NCBI GenBank assembly: GCA_017501055.1
Contig: JAFVXP010000020.1
Span: 1-9,574 of the forward strand
DNA length: 9,574 nucleotides
Direction: 5' to 3'
Source: Clostridia bacterium
GTDB taxonomy: Bacteria; Bacillota; Clostridia; Oscillospirales; CAG-382
Shown: positions 1 to 7,600 of the stretch, piece by piece
Numbering within the stretch: the stretch's first letter is position 1
Layout: every line of letters starts with the position of its first letter
The notes under the pieces: generated by a model
The model's database searches: none
What the model saw: the letters and a program-made list of their open reading frames with translations, nothing else
What the model was told of the DNA's origin: nothing
Program-made: the position numbers and the translations under genes

Positions 1-267
1 GATATATTCCTCGATGCCTTAAATGAAGGTAATATTGATAGGATAATTTCCTCGTTCGGAAACGCATTCGAACCCGTCACCGACGAGCTTTGCCCCGAAA
101 CGAAGGCTATTCGTGAATTGATGATGTCGCTCGGCGCAAGGAATTCACGTCTTTCTGGAAGCGGTCCTTCGGTTTACGGCATTTTTGCAGATAAAGAACT
201 TGCAGAAAAAGCAAAGAAATCGCTTATCGAAAAGGGATATAGCGCATATACCTGCGAAATACTTTAA
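1..267 (+). CDS. ispE: 4-diphosphocytidyl-2-C-methyl-D-erythritol kinase (IspE), C-terminal part
   Basis: The window opens inside this gene; 88 codons in frame 1 precede TAA at 265-267. The fragment carries the glycine-rich third motif of GHMP kinases, LSGSGPSVYGIF (about residues 51-62 of the fragment), preceded by the helix ETKAIRELMMSLGA. In IspE this loop helps bind phosphates. The GSGPSVYG wording and the tail 'KSLIEKGYSAYTCEIL' fit IspE better than homoserine or mevalonate kinases. IspE is a cytosolic enzyme that phosphorylates CDP-methylerythritol in the non-mevalonate isoprenoid pathway. The N-terminus and ATP-binding domain lie outside the window. From memory, ispE is often found next to spoIIR in Clostridia, which supports the call. 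No clear terminator follows the stop, so read-through into spoIIR is possible. Another GHMP kinase cannot be fully excluded from the fragment. Confidence 0.85.
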   Translation, partial: DIFLDALNEGNIDRIISSFGNAFEPVTDELCPETKAIRELMMSLGARNSRLSGSGPSVYGIFADKELAEKAKKSLIEKGYSAYTCEIL

Positions 268-274
268 AAACAAT

Positions 275-303
275 GTATAATTTTCCTTTTTGCGGTTAAT
301 AAT
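275..303 (+). promoter_or_regulatory. Candidate sporulation (sigma-F/G type) promoter of spoIIR
   Basis: GTATA at 275-279 matches the -35 element used by the forespore factors sigma-F and sigma-G. After 14 bases comes GGTTAATAAT (294-303), which shares the GG..A core of sigma-F -10 elements but misses other positions. Initiation a few bases downstream would leave a leader of about 20 bases before the ribosome binding site at 321-324. In Bacillus subtilis spoIIR is a sigma-F target, so such a promoter is expected. The spacing is slightly short and the -10 match partial. The same bases include TATAAT (276-281), a perfect sigma-A -10 hexamer, but no good TTGACA lies 16-18 bases upstream. Confidence 0.33.
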
Positions 304-332
304 CGCTTCAAACCCAAAAAGGAGAATAAAAA

Positions 333-908
333 ATGAAAACAAAGATCGTTGCACTGTTTTGTGCCTGCTTTATCTTACTTAACGTTGTCGATATGGTGAT
401 CCCGAGAAGCGAATCAAAGATATATGACAGCGTAATAAGGCTTCATATCCTTGCGGAGGATAACAGCGAAAGCGCACAAACGGTTAAATTAATGGTACGT
501 GATGCTATTCTTGACGAATGCGGAGATCTGTTTGCCGAAGACGGAAATATCGTTTCGGCAAGCGAAACGGTAGAGTCCAATCTGCCCAAGATAGAGGAGA
601 TAGCAAACCGTGTCCTCTCGGAAAACGGTATGAACTATAAAGCTGTCTGCGAATGGGGAACAGAGGAATACCCAACCAGAGTTTACGAAAACCTGACTCT
701 CCCCTCGGGAATCTACCGCTCGTTAAGAATCAACCTCGGCAAAGCAGAGGGGAATAATTGGTGGTGTGTTCTGTTTCCGCCGTTGTGCACAAAAGCCTCT
801 GCAGGCGAAAGCGATTTTACCCGTACCGACGTTAATAAAAACGATTCAAAGGTCTTTACAAACCGCAAATATACTTTCAGATTTAAACTATTGGAATTTT
901 TTTGGTGA
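333..908 (+). CDS. spoIIR: Stage II sporulation protein R (SpoIIR)
   Basis: This 191-residue protein is the forespore-to-mother-cell signal: secreted into the intermembrane space, it activates the protease SpoIIGA, which cleaves pro-sigma-E in the mother cell. Residues 4-24 form a hydrophobic signal or anchor segment after MKTK. The family hallmarks follow: VIRLHILAEDNS (34-45), KLMVRDAIL (52-60), YPTRVYENLTLPSGIYRSLRINLG (113-136, given here as landmarks), NWWCVLFPPLC (142-152) and RKYTFRFKLLEFF near the C-terminus. Length and ending are typical, so the gene is complete. The ATG at 333 is preceded by AAGGAG (319-324) with 8 bases of spacing, and the signal peptide starts directly after it. 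addB begins 4 bases after the stop. Expression is probably forespore-specific from the promoter proposed just upstream, possibly with read-through from ispE. Confidence 0.95.
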   Translation: MKTKIVALFCACFILLNVVDMVIPRSESKIYDSVIRLHILAEDNSESAQTVKLMVRDAILDECGDLFAEDGNIVSASETVESNLPKIEEIANRVLSENGMNYKAVCEWGTEEYPTRVYENLTLPSGIYRSLRINLGKAEGNNWWCVLFPPLCTKASAGESDFTRTDVNKNDSKVFTNRKYTFRFKLLEFFW

Positions 909-909
909 T
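904..909 (+). promoter_or_regulatory. Ribosome binding site of addB (GGTGAT)
   Basis: GGTGAT lies 3 bases before the ATG at 913. It pairs with the 16S rRNA tail in the downstream register of AGGAGGTGATC, so the short apparent spacing is normal. It overlaps the TGA of spoIIR and supports 913 as the start of addB rather than an upstream in-frame ATG at 766, which lies inside spoIIR and would add 49 residues before the usual N-terminus. Confidence 0.6.
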
Positions 910-912
910 AAT

Positions 913-3900
913 ATGCTCTACCGTGTAATTGGCGCTTCGGGAAGCGGAAAAACAGATTATATAATCTCTCGGCTCGGCGAAGCCATAAAACAGAAAAAAC
1001 GCTGTTTTGTTATAGTTCCCGAGCAACAATCCGTCGATTACGAAGCAATGCTTTGTCAACGCTTCGGCGATAGCTCGAACCTCTGTTGCGAGGTTCTCAA
1101 TTTTGAGCGCCTTCCCAACCGTGTAGCACGTGAATTCGGCGGTTTGGCAATCAATTCAATAGATAAAGGGGGCGCTTGCGCCCTTTTGTCGCTTATATCG
1201 GAATCTTTGAAGGAACAATTGACAGAATTCAAGTCTGTAGCAGAGGATGCCGATTTTGCCGCTTCGATCTTCAATCTTATTTCAAGAATGAAAATGGCGC
1301 TCATAACTCCCCAAATGCTCTTTTCCGCAATAGATTCAAATTCGCTCGAAAACGAACCGAGATTAATATCAAAAATCAAGGATATTGCCTTGATTTATAA
1401 CGAATACGAAAAATATTTCGGCGATAATCTCTTTGACCCCCGTGATGCATTAACACGCCTTTCCGAAGAACTGAAACATAAAAACTTCTTCAAAAATTCC
1501 TATGTTTTCATAGACAGCTATTATAACTTCACAGAACAGGAATATGAAGTAATAAAGCATATCGTCGCTCAAAGCAGAGATACTTATATTTCCTTTACGG
1601 TAGACGAAAACCGTGAATTTTTCTATGAAAACGCAAAGGCAGCCGATAGAATAAAGCGTTTAAGTAAGGTCGGCTGTGAGGATTATTATACCGCAGAACC
1701 CAAACGCACAAAGCACGAATGTCTGAAATTTATCGAACGTAACCTCTGGTGCCCGAACATAAAACCGTTAAATAAAAACGACGGCTCGGTTCGCCTTATA
1801 ACCGCAAAAAACCGCTTTGACGAGGTTGAAGCGGCGGCTGCGGAGATAACCGAATTTATCCGTGCAGGCGGAAGATATAAGGATATAACCGTTCTTGCGG
1901 GCAACGTCTCAAATTATTCGTCAATAGTTGATTCTGTCTTTTCCCGTGCAGAAATACCCTGCTATATGTCCTCAAAGGAGGAACTTTCGTCAAAACCTGT
2001 CTTTTCTTTCCTGCTGTCGAGCCTCGCCGTTATAATCGAGGATTTCTCTCTGCGCAGTATGAAACGATACATAAAAACGGGATATACCGATTTAACCGTA
2101 TCCGAATCCGATGCGGTGTTGAACTATGCCTATTCCTGGAAATTACGTGGCAAGGCGTGGTACAGCGAAAACGATTGGATGCTCGACCCGGAAGGCTACC
2201 GTGAAGGCGACCTTACAAAACGTGGTGCGAAATTGCTCAATAAAGCAAATTCCGCAAAGAAAAAGGTCGTTCCTCCGTTGGTTGCGCTCAAAGAGACTCT
2301 AACAAAAAAAGACCTCACCGTTTCCGAGGCGGTCCGTGCCCTCTATAACCATTTGATAGTTATGGAAGCAGATGAAAAACTCCGCAAAAACGCAGAAAAT
2401 GCCCTCAAAAACGGTGATAGAGAAGAATCCGAGCGTGAAATACAGCTTTGGAAGCTCTTAATAAATATCTTCGACCAATTAGATTCTCTCTGCGGTAATA
2501 TGAAAACGTCGCCCAAACGTATGGTATCGCTTATGAAGCTTATGTGCGATTGCTATTCCTTGGGTGCAATACCGCCGTCAAGCGATTCCGTAACCTTCGG
2601 CGATGCTTCTTTGATCCGTGCAGGCGGAAGCAAGCTTGTTATTGTGCTTGGCGTTTGCGACGGTGAATTTCCTGCGTCAACTTCAAGCGGAGGCTTCTTC
2701 GACCGTGATGAAGCCGTAGTTTTGGAAGGCGTTGGACTTCAGCTTGCCGACACTATGGATAAACTCTTAAATACGGGAAGATTTTTCGTGTATGCGGCAC
2801 TTTCTGCCCCCACGGAACGTCTGGTGCTGTCATACCCAAGAAGCGAATTAAGCGGCGAAGAACTTCGTCCCTCAACGGCTTGGTTTTCTGTTAAAAATAT
2901 GCTCCCCGAGATTGAAGAAAAGGAATTTTCGGGAGATGAGCTTATATATTCCCGTGAATCTATTGCGTCATATTTTCCAACTTTCGAAAACGGGGAATTG
3001 AAGTCCGAAATAAAGAACGCATTAAATAATAAAAGATTGCCCTTCTTTGAAGAGCTTCCTTCCGTTTCGGATTCTGTTTCGAGAATCGATTTCAATAAGG
3101 ACAAGCTTCTCCTTTCTCCCTCAAAATTTGAAAGATACGTTCTCTGTCCGTTCTCCTTTTTTGCAAACTATCTGCTTGACCTAAAGGAAAAGAAAGAGAT
3201 TGCCTTTGCATCTCCCGAGATAGGTACGTTCATTCATAAGGTTTTGGAGCTGTATCTGAAAGAATGTGTTTCAAGCGGAAAATTTGTTGCTCCCAACGAT
3301 GCCGACCGTGAAAAAATGGTCCGTGCCTATGCCGATGAATATTTCGAAAACGTAATAGGTGAAGCAGAAAAGAACAATAAACGATTTGTGCACACCTTCG
3401 AAAATGCGGTAAAGACCCTTTCGTTTGTAACCGAAAGCTTGACGAAAGAGTTTTCTCAAAGCAAATTTATGCCGACAGGCTTTGAATTCAGCGTCGGCTT
3501 GAAAAACCCCGATATTCCTGCCATAGAATATGACAGAGACGGCAAAAAAGTCCTTCTTCGTGGCTCGATAGACAGAGTTGACACCTATGAGGTGAACGGT
3601 GAAAAATACGTTCGTGTCGTCGATTACAAGACTTATAACAAGCCCTTCTCGCTCACCTTGACGGCAAACGGATTGGATACCCAAATGCTCCATTATCTTT
3701 TCGCCTATTGCGAAGCAACCGGCGCAAAGCCTGCAGGCGTGCTCTATTATACCGTCAAACTGCCTAACGTAGATTTTTCGGGCCGTGAAACTCCCGAAAA
3801 GATAAAATCAGAAATCGAAAAGAGCATCAACAGAAGCGGGGTATTGTTAAAGGATCTCGATATTGTCCGTGCAATGAGCCCCGATTGCGCCTATGTACCG

Positions 3901-4164
3901 ACGAGCATCACCGCAAAAAACGAGTTTTCGAAACGCTCGAATAATCTTCTCACCGACGAAGAATTCACCGTTCTTTCAAATACTTTGAAGGAACAGGTAG
4001 AAACGCTTGCCGATAACGTTTTCTGCGGAAAAATGGACGTTACCCCCAACGATTTCGACGGCAAGGCAGACCCCTGCAAATTCTGTCCGCACGGCGATTT
4101 TTGCAGAAATAGGAAAGAAATGGAGGAGGATGAAGATAATGAACTTTACAGCCAAGCAGACTGA
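913..4164 (+). CDS. addB: ATP-dependent helicase/nuclease subunit B (AddB)
   Basis: AddB pairs with AddA to resect double-strand DNA ends for RecA-dependent recombination. The protein is 1083 residues, slightly shorter than the roughly 1160 of Bacillus subtilis AddB. The N-terminus MLYRVIGASGSGKT holds a Walker A motif (G7-T14), followed by the family block FVIVPEQQSVDYEAM. The C-terminal RecB-like nuclease shows GTFIHK (His775), RGSIDRVD (Asp887), VVDYKTY (Asp904, Lys906) and QMLHY (Gln924, Tyr928). Four cysteines expected to hold an iron-sulfur cluster are present: C745 in YVLCPFSFF and C1055, C1058, C1064 in CKFCPHGDFC, with the CxxCx5C spacing known from AddB. All catalytic residues seem intact. 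The start at 913 gives the canonical N-terminus and has the GGTGAT site. The gene follows spoIIR by 4 bases and overlaps addA by 26. It probably has housekeeping expression from ispE read-through or an unseen internal promoter. Confidence 0.96.
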   Translation: MLYRVIGASGSGKTDYIISRLGEAIKQKKRCFVIVPEQQSVDYEAMLCQRFGDSSNLCCEVLNFERLPNRVAREFGGLAINSIDKGGACALLSLISESLKEQLTEFKSVAEDADFAASIFNLISRMKMALITPQMLFSAIDSNSLENEPRLISKIKDIALIYNEYEKYFGDNLFDPRDALTRLSEELKHKNFFKNSYVFIDSYYNFTEQEYEVIKHIVAQSRDTYISFTVDENREFFYENAKAADRIKRLSKVGCEDYYTAEPKRTKHECLKFIERNLWCPNIKPLNKNDGSVRLITAKNRFDEVEAAAAEITEFIRAGGRYKDITVLAGNVSNYSSIVDSVFSRAEIPCYMSSKEELSSKPVFSFLLSSLAVIIEDFSLRSMKRYIKTGYTDLTVSESDAVLNYAYSWKLRGKAWYSENDWMLDPEGYREGDLTKRGAKLLNKANSAKKKVVPPLVALKETLTKKDLTVSEAVRALYNHLIVMEADEKLRKNAENALKNGDREESEREIQLWKLLINIFDQLDSLCGNMKTSPKRMVSLMKLMCDCYSLGAIPPSSDSVTFGDASLIRAGGSKLVIVLGVCDGEFPASTSSGGFFDRDEAVVLEGVGLQLADTMDKLLNTGRFFVYAALSAPTERLVLSYPRSELSGEELRPSTAWFSVKNMLPEIEEKEFSGDELIYSRESIASYFPTFENGELKSEIKNALNNKRLPFFEELPSVSDSVSRIDFNKDKLLLSPSKFERYVLCPFSFFANYLLDLKEKKEIAFASPEIGTFIHKVLELYLKECVSSGKFVAPNDADREKMVRAYADEYFENVIGEAEKNNKRFVHTFENAVKTLSFVTESLTKEFSQSKFMPTGFEFSVGLKNPDIPAIEYDRDGKKVLLRGSIDRVDTYEVNGEKYVRVVDYKTYNKPFSLTLTANGLDTQMLHYLFAYCEATGAKPAGVLYYTVKLPNVDFSGRETPEKIKSEIEKSINRSGVLLKDLDIVRAMSPDCAYVPTSITAKNEFSKRSNNLLTDEEFTVLSNTLKEQVETLADNVFCGKMDVTPNDFDGKADPCKFCPHGDFCRNRKEMEEDEDNELYSQAD
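4124..4129 (+). promoter_or_regulatory. Ribosome binding site of addA (AGGAGG), deciding the start
   Basis: AGGAGG lies inside the 3' end of addB, 9 bases before the ATG at 4139. A second in-frame ATG at 4130 touches the site and is too close to use. In-frame codons further upstream run inside addB and add residues foreign to AddA. The site therefore fixes the addA start at 4139 and implies translational coupling to addB. Confidence 0.75.
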
Positions 4165-7100
4165 TGCTATAAGTACCCGTGACACAAACCTCCTCATAAG
4201 CGCAGGCGCAGGCAGCGGTAAGACAACGGTACTTACCGAACGTCTAATACGCCGTATCAAAAACGGCGATTCTGTAACCGATTTTCTCGTTGTAACCTTT
4301 ATGAAAGCCGCCGCTTCCGATATAAAGCAAAAGCTTTATAAGGCATTGATAGAAGAAAGCGCAAAGAACCCCAACGATAAGCACCTTTTCTATCAATCAA
4401 CCCTCGTTTCCGAAGCAAATATCTGCACAATATCCTCCTATTGCCTTTCCTTGGTGAAGGATAATTTTGCCCTGCTCGGAATCTCTCCCCGTGTCCGTGT
4501 TATCGACGAAACCGAATCGGCAATGATGCTTCGCAATTCGGCAGATAAGCTAATAAACGAAGGCTATGACAACGAAGATAAAAGCTTTTTGTTGCTTGCC
4601 GATAATTTCTCGGGCATGAAAAACGACGAACCCCTAACCGATACGATGATAGGGCTTTATAATACCCTGCGTGTTATGCTGAATAGGGAAGAGATGCTCG
4701 TGAATTGCGCAAAAGAACTTCGTGACGATGCAGATACTCTTACAGAAAAAGGCTTTTTCGGAACCGAACGTGGCAAAATAATGCAAAAACGTCTGATACC
4801 TATGTATGACGAGCTTTTGCAATCGGCAAACGATATGTATGACTTTGCCGTAACTGTCGCAACCGACGATAAATATATTGCGCCGATCGAAAAGTTCCTA
4901 AATTCGATCGAAGCTGTACGTGCAGCGATCGAAACGGATTATGCAAATTATTGTAAAATTGCAGAGGCATCTCTTGCAACGATAAAACTCGCCGGTGATG
5001 GCTGTGATGCCGACTCACGTGAGATAGTCAAAGAAATGAAAGAAGCTATCGTTAAGACCGAAAAATCGCTTTTCGAACGCTATTGCAGAGGTAACGAAGC
5101 TCTTATCGCAGAAAGCTTTAATAAATGCGCCGAAATAATCGACGCAATAAGAGAATTTATAAATAAGCTTGATAGTGAATACGAAACTGCAAAGCTCGAA
5201 TCGGGTGTTTTGGACTATACCGATTTCGAGCAAAAAGCGTTACAGCTTCTTGAAGTCAAGGACGAAAACGGTAACAGCGTCCCAAGCGAGCTTGCTTTGA
5301 AAAAGCAAAAATGCTTTAAAGAGATACTCATTGACGAATATCAGGACGTAAACCCAATGCAGGACCGCATTTTCAACCTGCTTTCAAACGGCAATAACCG
5401 TTTTATGGTCGGTGACGTCAAGCAGAGTATATATCGATTCCGTAATGCCTATCCCGATATTTTCCTTGGGTATAAGGAGCGGTACGGTGATATATCGGAT
5501 AAATCCGACAAGGGCGCAAGGATATTCCTGCGTGAGAATTTCCGTTGCTCGCAAACCGTTATAGATTATGTAAACCTTCTTTTTGAATCTGTAACAAAAC
5601 ACACCCCCTATTACCGTGAATATGAGGCGGAATGGCTTATCCATGCATCAACTGCACCCGATAGACATCACACCGTAATAGTTGCCGTTTCCGATAAAGA
5701 AAAGGATAGGGCGAAGGAATCACGCCAAGCCGAAGCCGAATATATTGCAAAAGAGATATTAAGGCTTGTTAATAACGAAACCTCGGATAACGGAGAAAGA
5801 CTTAAGTTTTCCGATTTTGCCGTTATGCTCAGCGCAATGAAGGGCTATTCGATAGACTATGAAAAAGCCTTTCAAAAGTACGGCATACCCTATAAAAACG
5901 AAAAGAGCGAAAACTTCCTCGAAAACCCCGATATACGCTTGGCGCTTTCTGCCCTAAAGGCGATAGACGACCCCAACGACGATATTTCGCTTTGCTCTTT
6001 GATGAGAAGTCCCGTATGCAATTTCACTTCGGACGACCTATACCGCATACGTGAAAATCTGCCCTCTATGCCGTTTTTCGATGCAGTGGCATCAACGGCA
6101 CTCCTGGCAAAGAAACGCCAACCAAAGGGCAAATACAGGCTCAAAAGACGATATGGGGAACACTGCCTTGCCGTAAGATGCCGCATCTTCATAAAAACGC
6201 TGTATTCTTGGCGTAAAAAGAGCTCGGGCGTGCCCTGTAAAGAGTTTTTAAAGGACTTTTTGGTGTCGTCGGGATTGTTGCAGATCGCAACGGTTTCTTC
6301 TTCACGTCAAAGCCTGCTTTTGCTTTATGAATATTCGCAAAAGTACGAATCTGCATCAAACCAAGGTCTTGCGGGATTCCTCGATTATATTAAAGAGCTT
6401 TCAAAGACGGGCAAGCAGATCGCCGACGTTGCACGTACGGGCGATGAAGACGCCGTATCGTTCATAACGGTGCATAAATCCAAAGGACTTGAATATAAGG
6501 TCTGCTTCGTCGCTGGTGCCGATAAAAAGTTCGGGGGAAAAGGACGTAAAGCCCCTCTTACCGTTTTACGCCGTAAAGGTATATTCTTCAAATTGAAAAA
6601 TAACGCCGATCTAACTTCCTACGACCCGATATGCAATATTCTTGCCGACGACGAGGAAAAGGAACATCTCTTGGGCGAAGAATTGCGTAAGCTCTACGTT
6701 GCATTAACAAGAGCAAAGGAAAGACTTTATATAACAGGCTGTGCCGATAAGGGGTGGGAAGATAAACGTTATGCACCCTCTTCCTGCAAAAGCTGGCTTG
6801 AGTTCGCAATATATGTTGCGTCTCTCGGCGAAAAAGCATTTTTCGACGTTATCAATATAGGCGAAACAGATACCAAATCGGGATATATTCCCAAGAAACA
6901 CGGTATTGTAATCAAGCCAAGCAAAAAGATGCTTGATATTGTCGATTTTGTCTATCCCTATCAAAGCTCGGTCAACACCGCACGTAAGATATCTGTTTCC
7001 GAGCTTCGTGAAGGACTTCTTGAGGATGATGAATACAACCGTTCGTTGGTAACCGTTCCTTCCTCACGTGTTGCATTAAAGCCTGCGTTTGCAAGCGAAG

Positions 7101-7600
7101 CTTATGCCGATGCATCTGATATCGGCACAGCAAACCATTTGTTTATGCAGTTTTGCGATTTTGACAGAATCGATACCGACGGTGTCGAAAAAGAGGCGGA
7201 ACGCTTGCTTAATATACGTATGATATCCGAAAAGCAAAAGGAGCTTCTCAACATAAGATCGCTGTCAACCTTCTTTAAGAGCGATCTGTATTCCCGTATA
7301 AGAAGCTCCAAAAAAGTCTACCGTGAAAAACGCTTTTCGGTAAGCGATGTATTCCAAGAAAACGGCGAAGCTATACTCGTTCAGGGTGTAATCGACTGCT
7401 TCTTTGAAAATCCCGACGGTACGTTTACCGTTGTCGATTATAAAACCGACCGTGTCCGTGAGGAAGCCGAGCTTATAAACCGTCATAAGCTCCAACTGGC
7501 TTGTTATAAGCGTGCGGTCGAGCGTATGACGGGCAGGGAAGTTACGAACGTTCTCATCTATTCCTTCTCGCTCGGAAAAGAGGTATCGGTAATTGTTTAA
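4139..7600 (+). CDS. addA: ATP-dependent helicase/nuclease subunit A (AddA)
   Basis: This is the UvrD-like (SF1A) 3'-5' helicase and nuclease subunit of AddAB, 1153 residues. Motifs in order: Q motif FTAKQTDAI (Q7), Walker A SAGAGSGKTT (21-30), motif Ia VTFMKAAASDIKQK, ISSYCLSLVKDNF, Walker B ILIDEYQD (D399-D403), GDVKQSIYRFR (425-435), LRENFRCSQTVIDY, motif V VHKSKGLEYK (778-787) and motif VI LYVALTRAKERLY (852-864). The C-terminal nuclease has GTANH (H1000), QGVIDCFF (D1086), VVDYKTD (D1100, K1102) and QLACY (Q1119, Y1123). All helicase and nuclease residues are present. Oddity: residues about 659-673 (6113-6157) are extremely basic (KRQPKGKYRLKRRYG) and look like a locally shifted frame, with a natural-looking reading in another frame (see findings). 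The gene overlaps addB by 26 bases and the next gene by 8. The reading frame is open throughout. Confidence 0.96.
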   Translation: MNFTAKQTDAISTRDTNLLISAGAGSGKTTVLTERLIRRIKNGDSVTDFLVVTFMKAAASDIKQKLYKALIEESAKNPNDKHLFYQSTLVSEANICTISSYCLSLVKDNFALLGISPRVRVIDETESAMMLRNSADKLINEGYDNEDKSFLLLADNFSGMKNDEPLTDTMIGLYNTLRVMLNREEMLVNCAKELRDDADTLTEKGFFGTERGKIMQKRLIPMYDELLQSANDMYDFAVTVATDDKYIAPIEKFLNSIEAVRAAIETDYANYCKIAEASLATIKLAGDGCDADSREIVKEMKEAIVKTEKSLFERYCRGNEALIAESFNKCAEIIDAIREFINKLDSEYETAKLESGVLDYTDFEQKALQLLEVKDENGNSVPSELALKKQKCFKEILIDEYQDVNPMQDRIFNLLSNGNNRFMVGDVKQSIYRFRNAYPDIFLGYKERYGDISDKSDKGARIFLRENFRCSQTVIDYVNLLFESVTKHTPYYREYEAEWLIHASTAPDRHHTVIVAVSDKEKDRAKESRQAEAEYIAKEILRLVNNETSDNGERLKFSDFAVMLSAMKGYSIDYEKAFQKYGIPYKNEKSENFLENPDIRLALSALKAIDDPNDDISLCSLMRSPVCNFTSDDLYRIRENLPSMPFFDAVASTALLAKKRQPKGKYRLKRRYGEHCLAVRCRIFIKTLYSWRKKSSGVPCKEFLKDFLVSSGLLQIATVSSSRQSLLLLYEYSQKYESASNQGLAGFLDYIKELSKTGKQIADVARTGDEDAVSFITVHKSKGLEYKVCFVAGADKKFGGKGRKAPLTVLRRKGIFFKLKNNADLTSYDPICNILADDEEKEHLLGEELRKLYVALTRAKERLYITGCADKGWEDKRYAPSSCKSWLEFAIYVASLGEKAFFDVINIGETDTKSGYIPKKHGIVIKPSKKMLDIVDFVYPYQSSVNTARKISVSELREGLLEDDEYNRSLVTVPSSRVALKPAFASEAYADASDIGTANHLFMQFCDFDRIDTDGVEKEAERLLNIRMISEKQKELLNIRSLSTFFKSDLYSRIRSSKKVYREKRFSVSDVFQENGEAILVQGVIDCFFENPDGTFTVVDYKTDRVREEAELINRHKLQLACYKRAVERMTGREVTNVLIYSFSLGKEVSVIV
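7578..7584 (+). promoter_or_regulatory. Ribosome binding site for the TTG start at 7593
   Basis: AAGAGGT within the last codons of addA stands 8 bases before the TTG at 7593. No comparable site precedes the next in-frame ATG at 7635, so the TTG is the better start for the HIRAN-like gene, which then overlaps the addA stop. Confidence 0.6.

Noticed and set aside
276..281. Perfect TATAAT as a sigma-A promoter of spoIIR
   Set aside because: No acceptable -35 lies 16-18 bases upstream (the bases there are the last codons of ispE), so a housekeeping promoter is not supported.
766..912. N-terminal extension of addB from an upstream in-frame ATG at 766
   Set aside because: It lies inside spoIIR in another frame, has no ribosome site, and adds 49 residues before the canonical MLYRVIGASGSGKT start.
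3271..3693. 140-codon open frame on the minus strand within addB
   Set aside because: It is antisense to the strongly conserved AddB nuclease domain, has no recognisable domain, and reflects the codon bias of addB.
4007..4138. N-terminal extension of addA from an in-frame ATG at 4007 (or 4130)
   Set aside because: The extension is the shadow of addB's iron-sulfur region; AGGAGG fits only the ATG at 4139.
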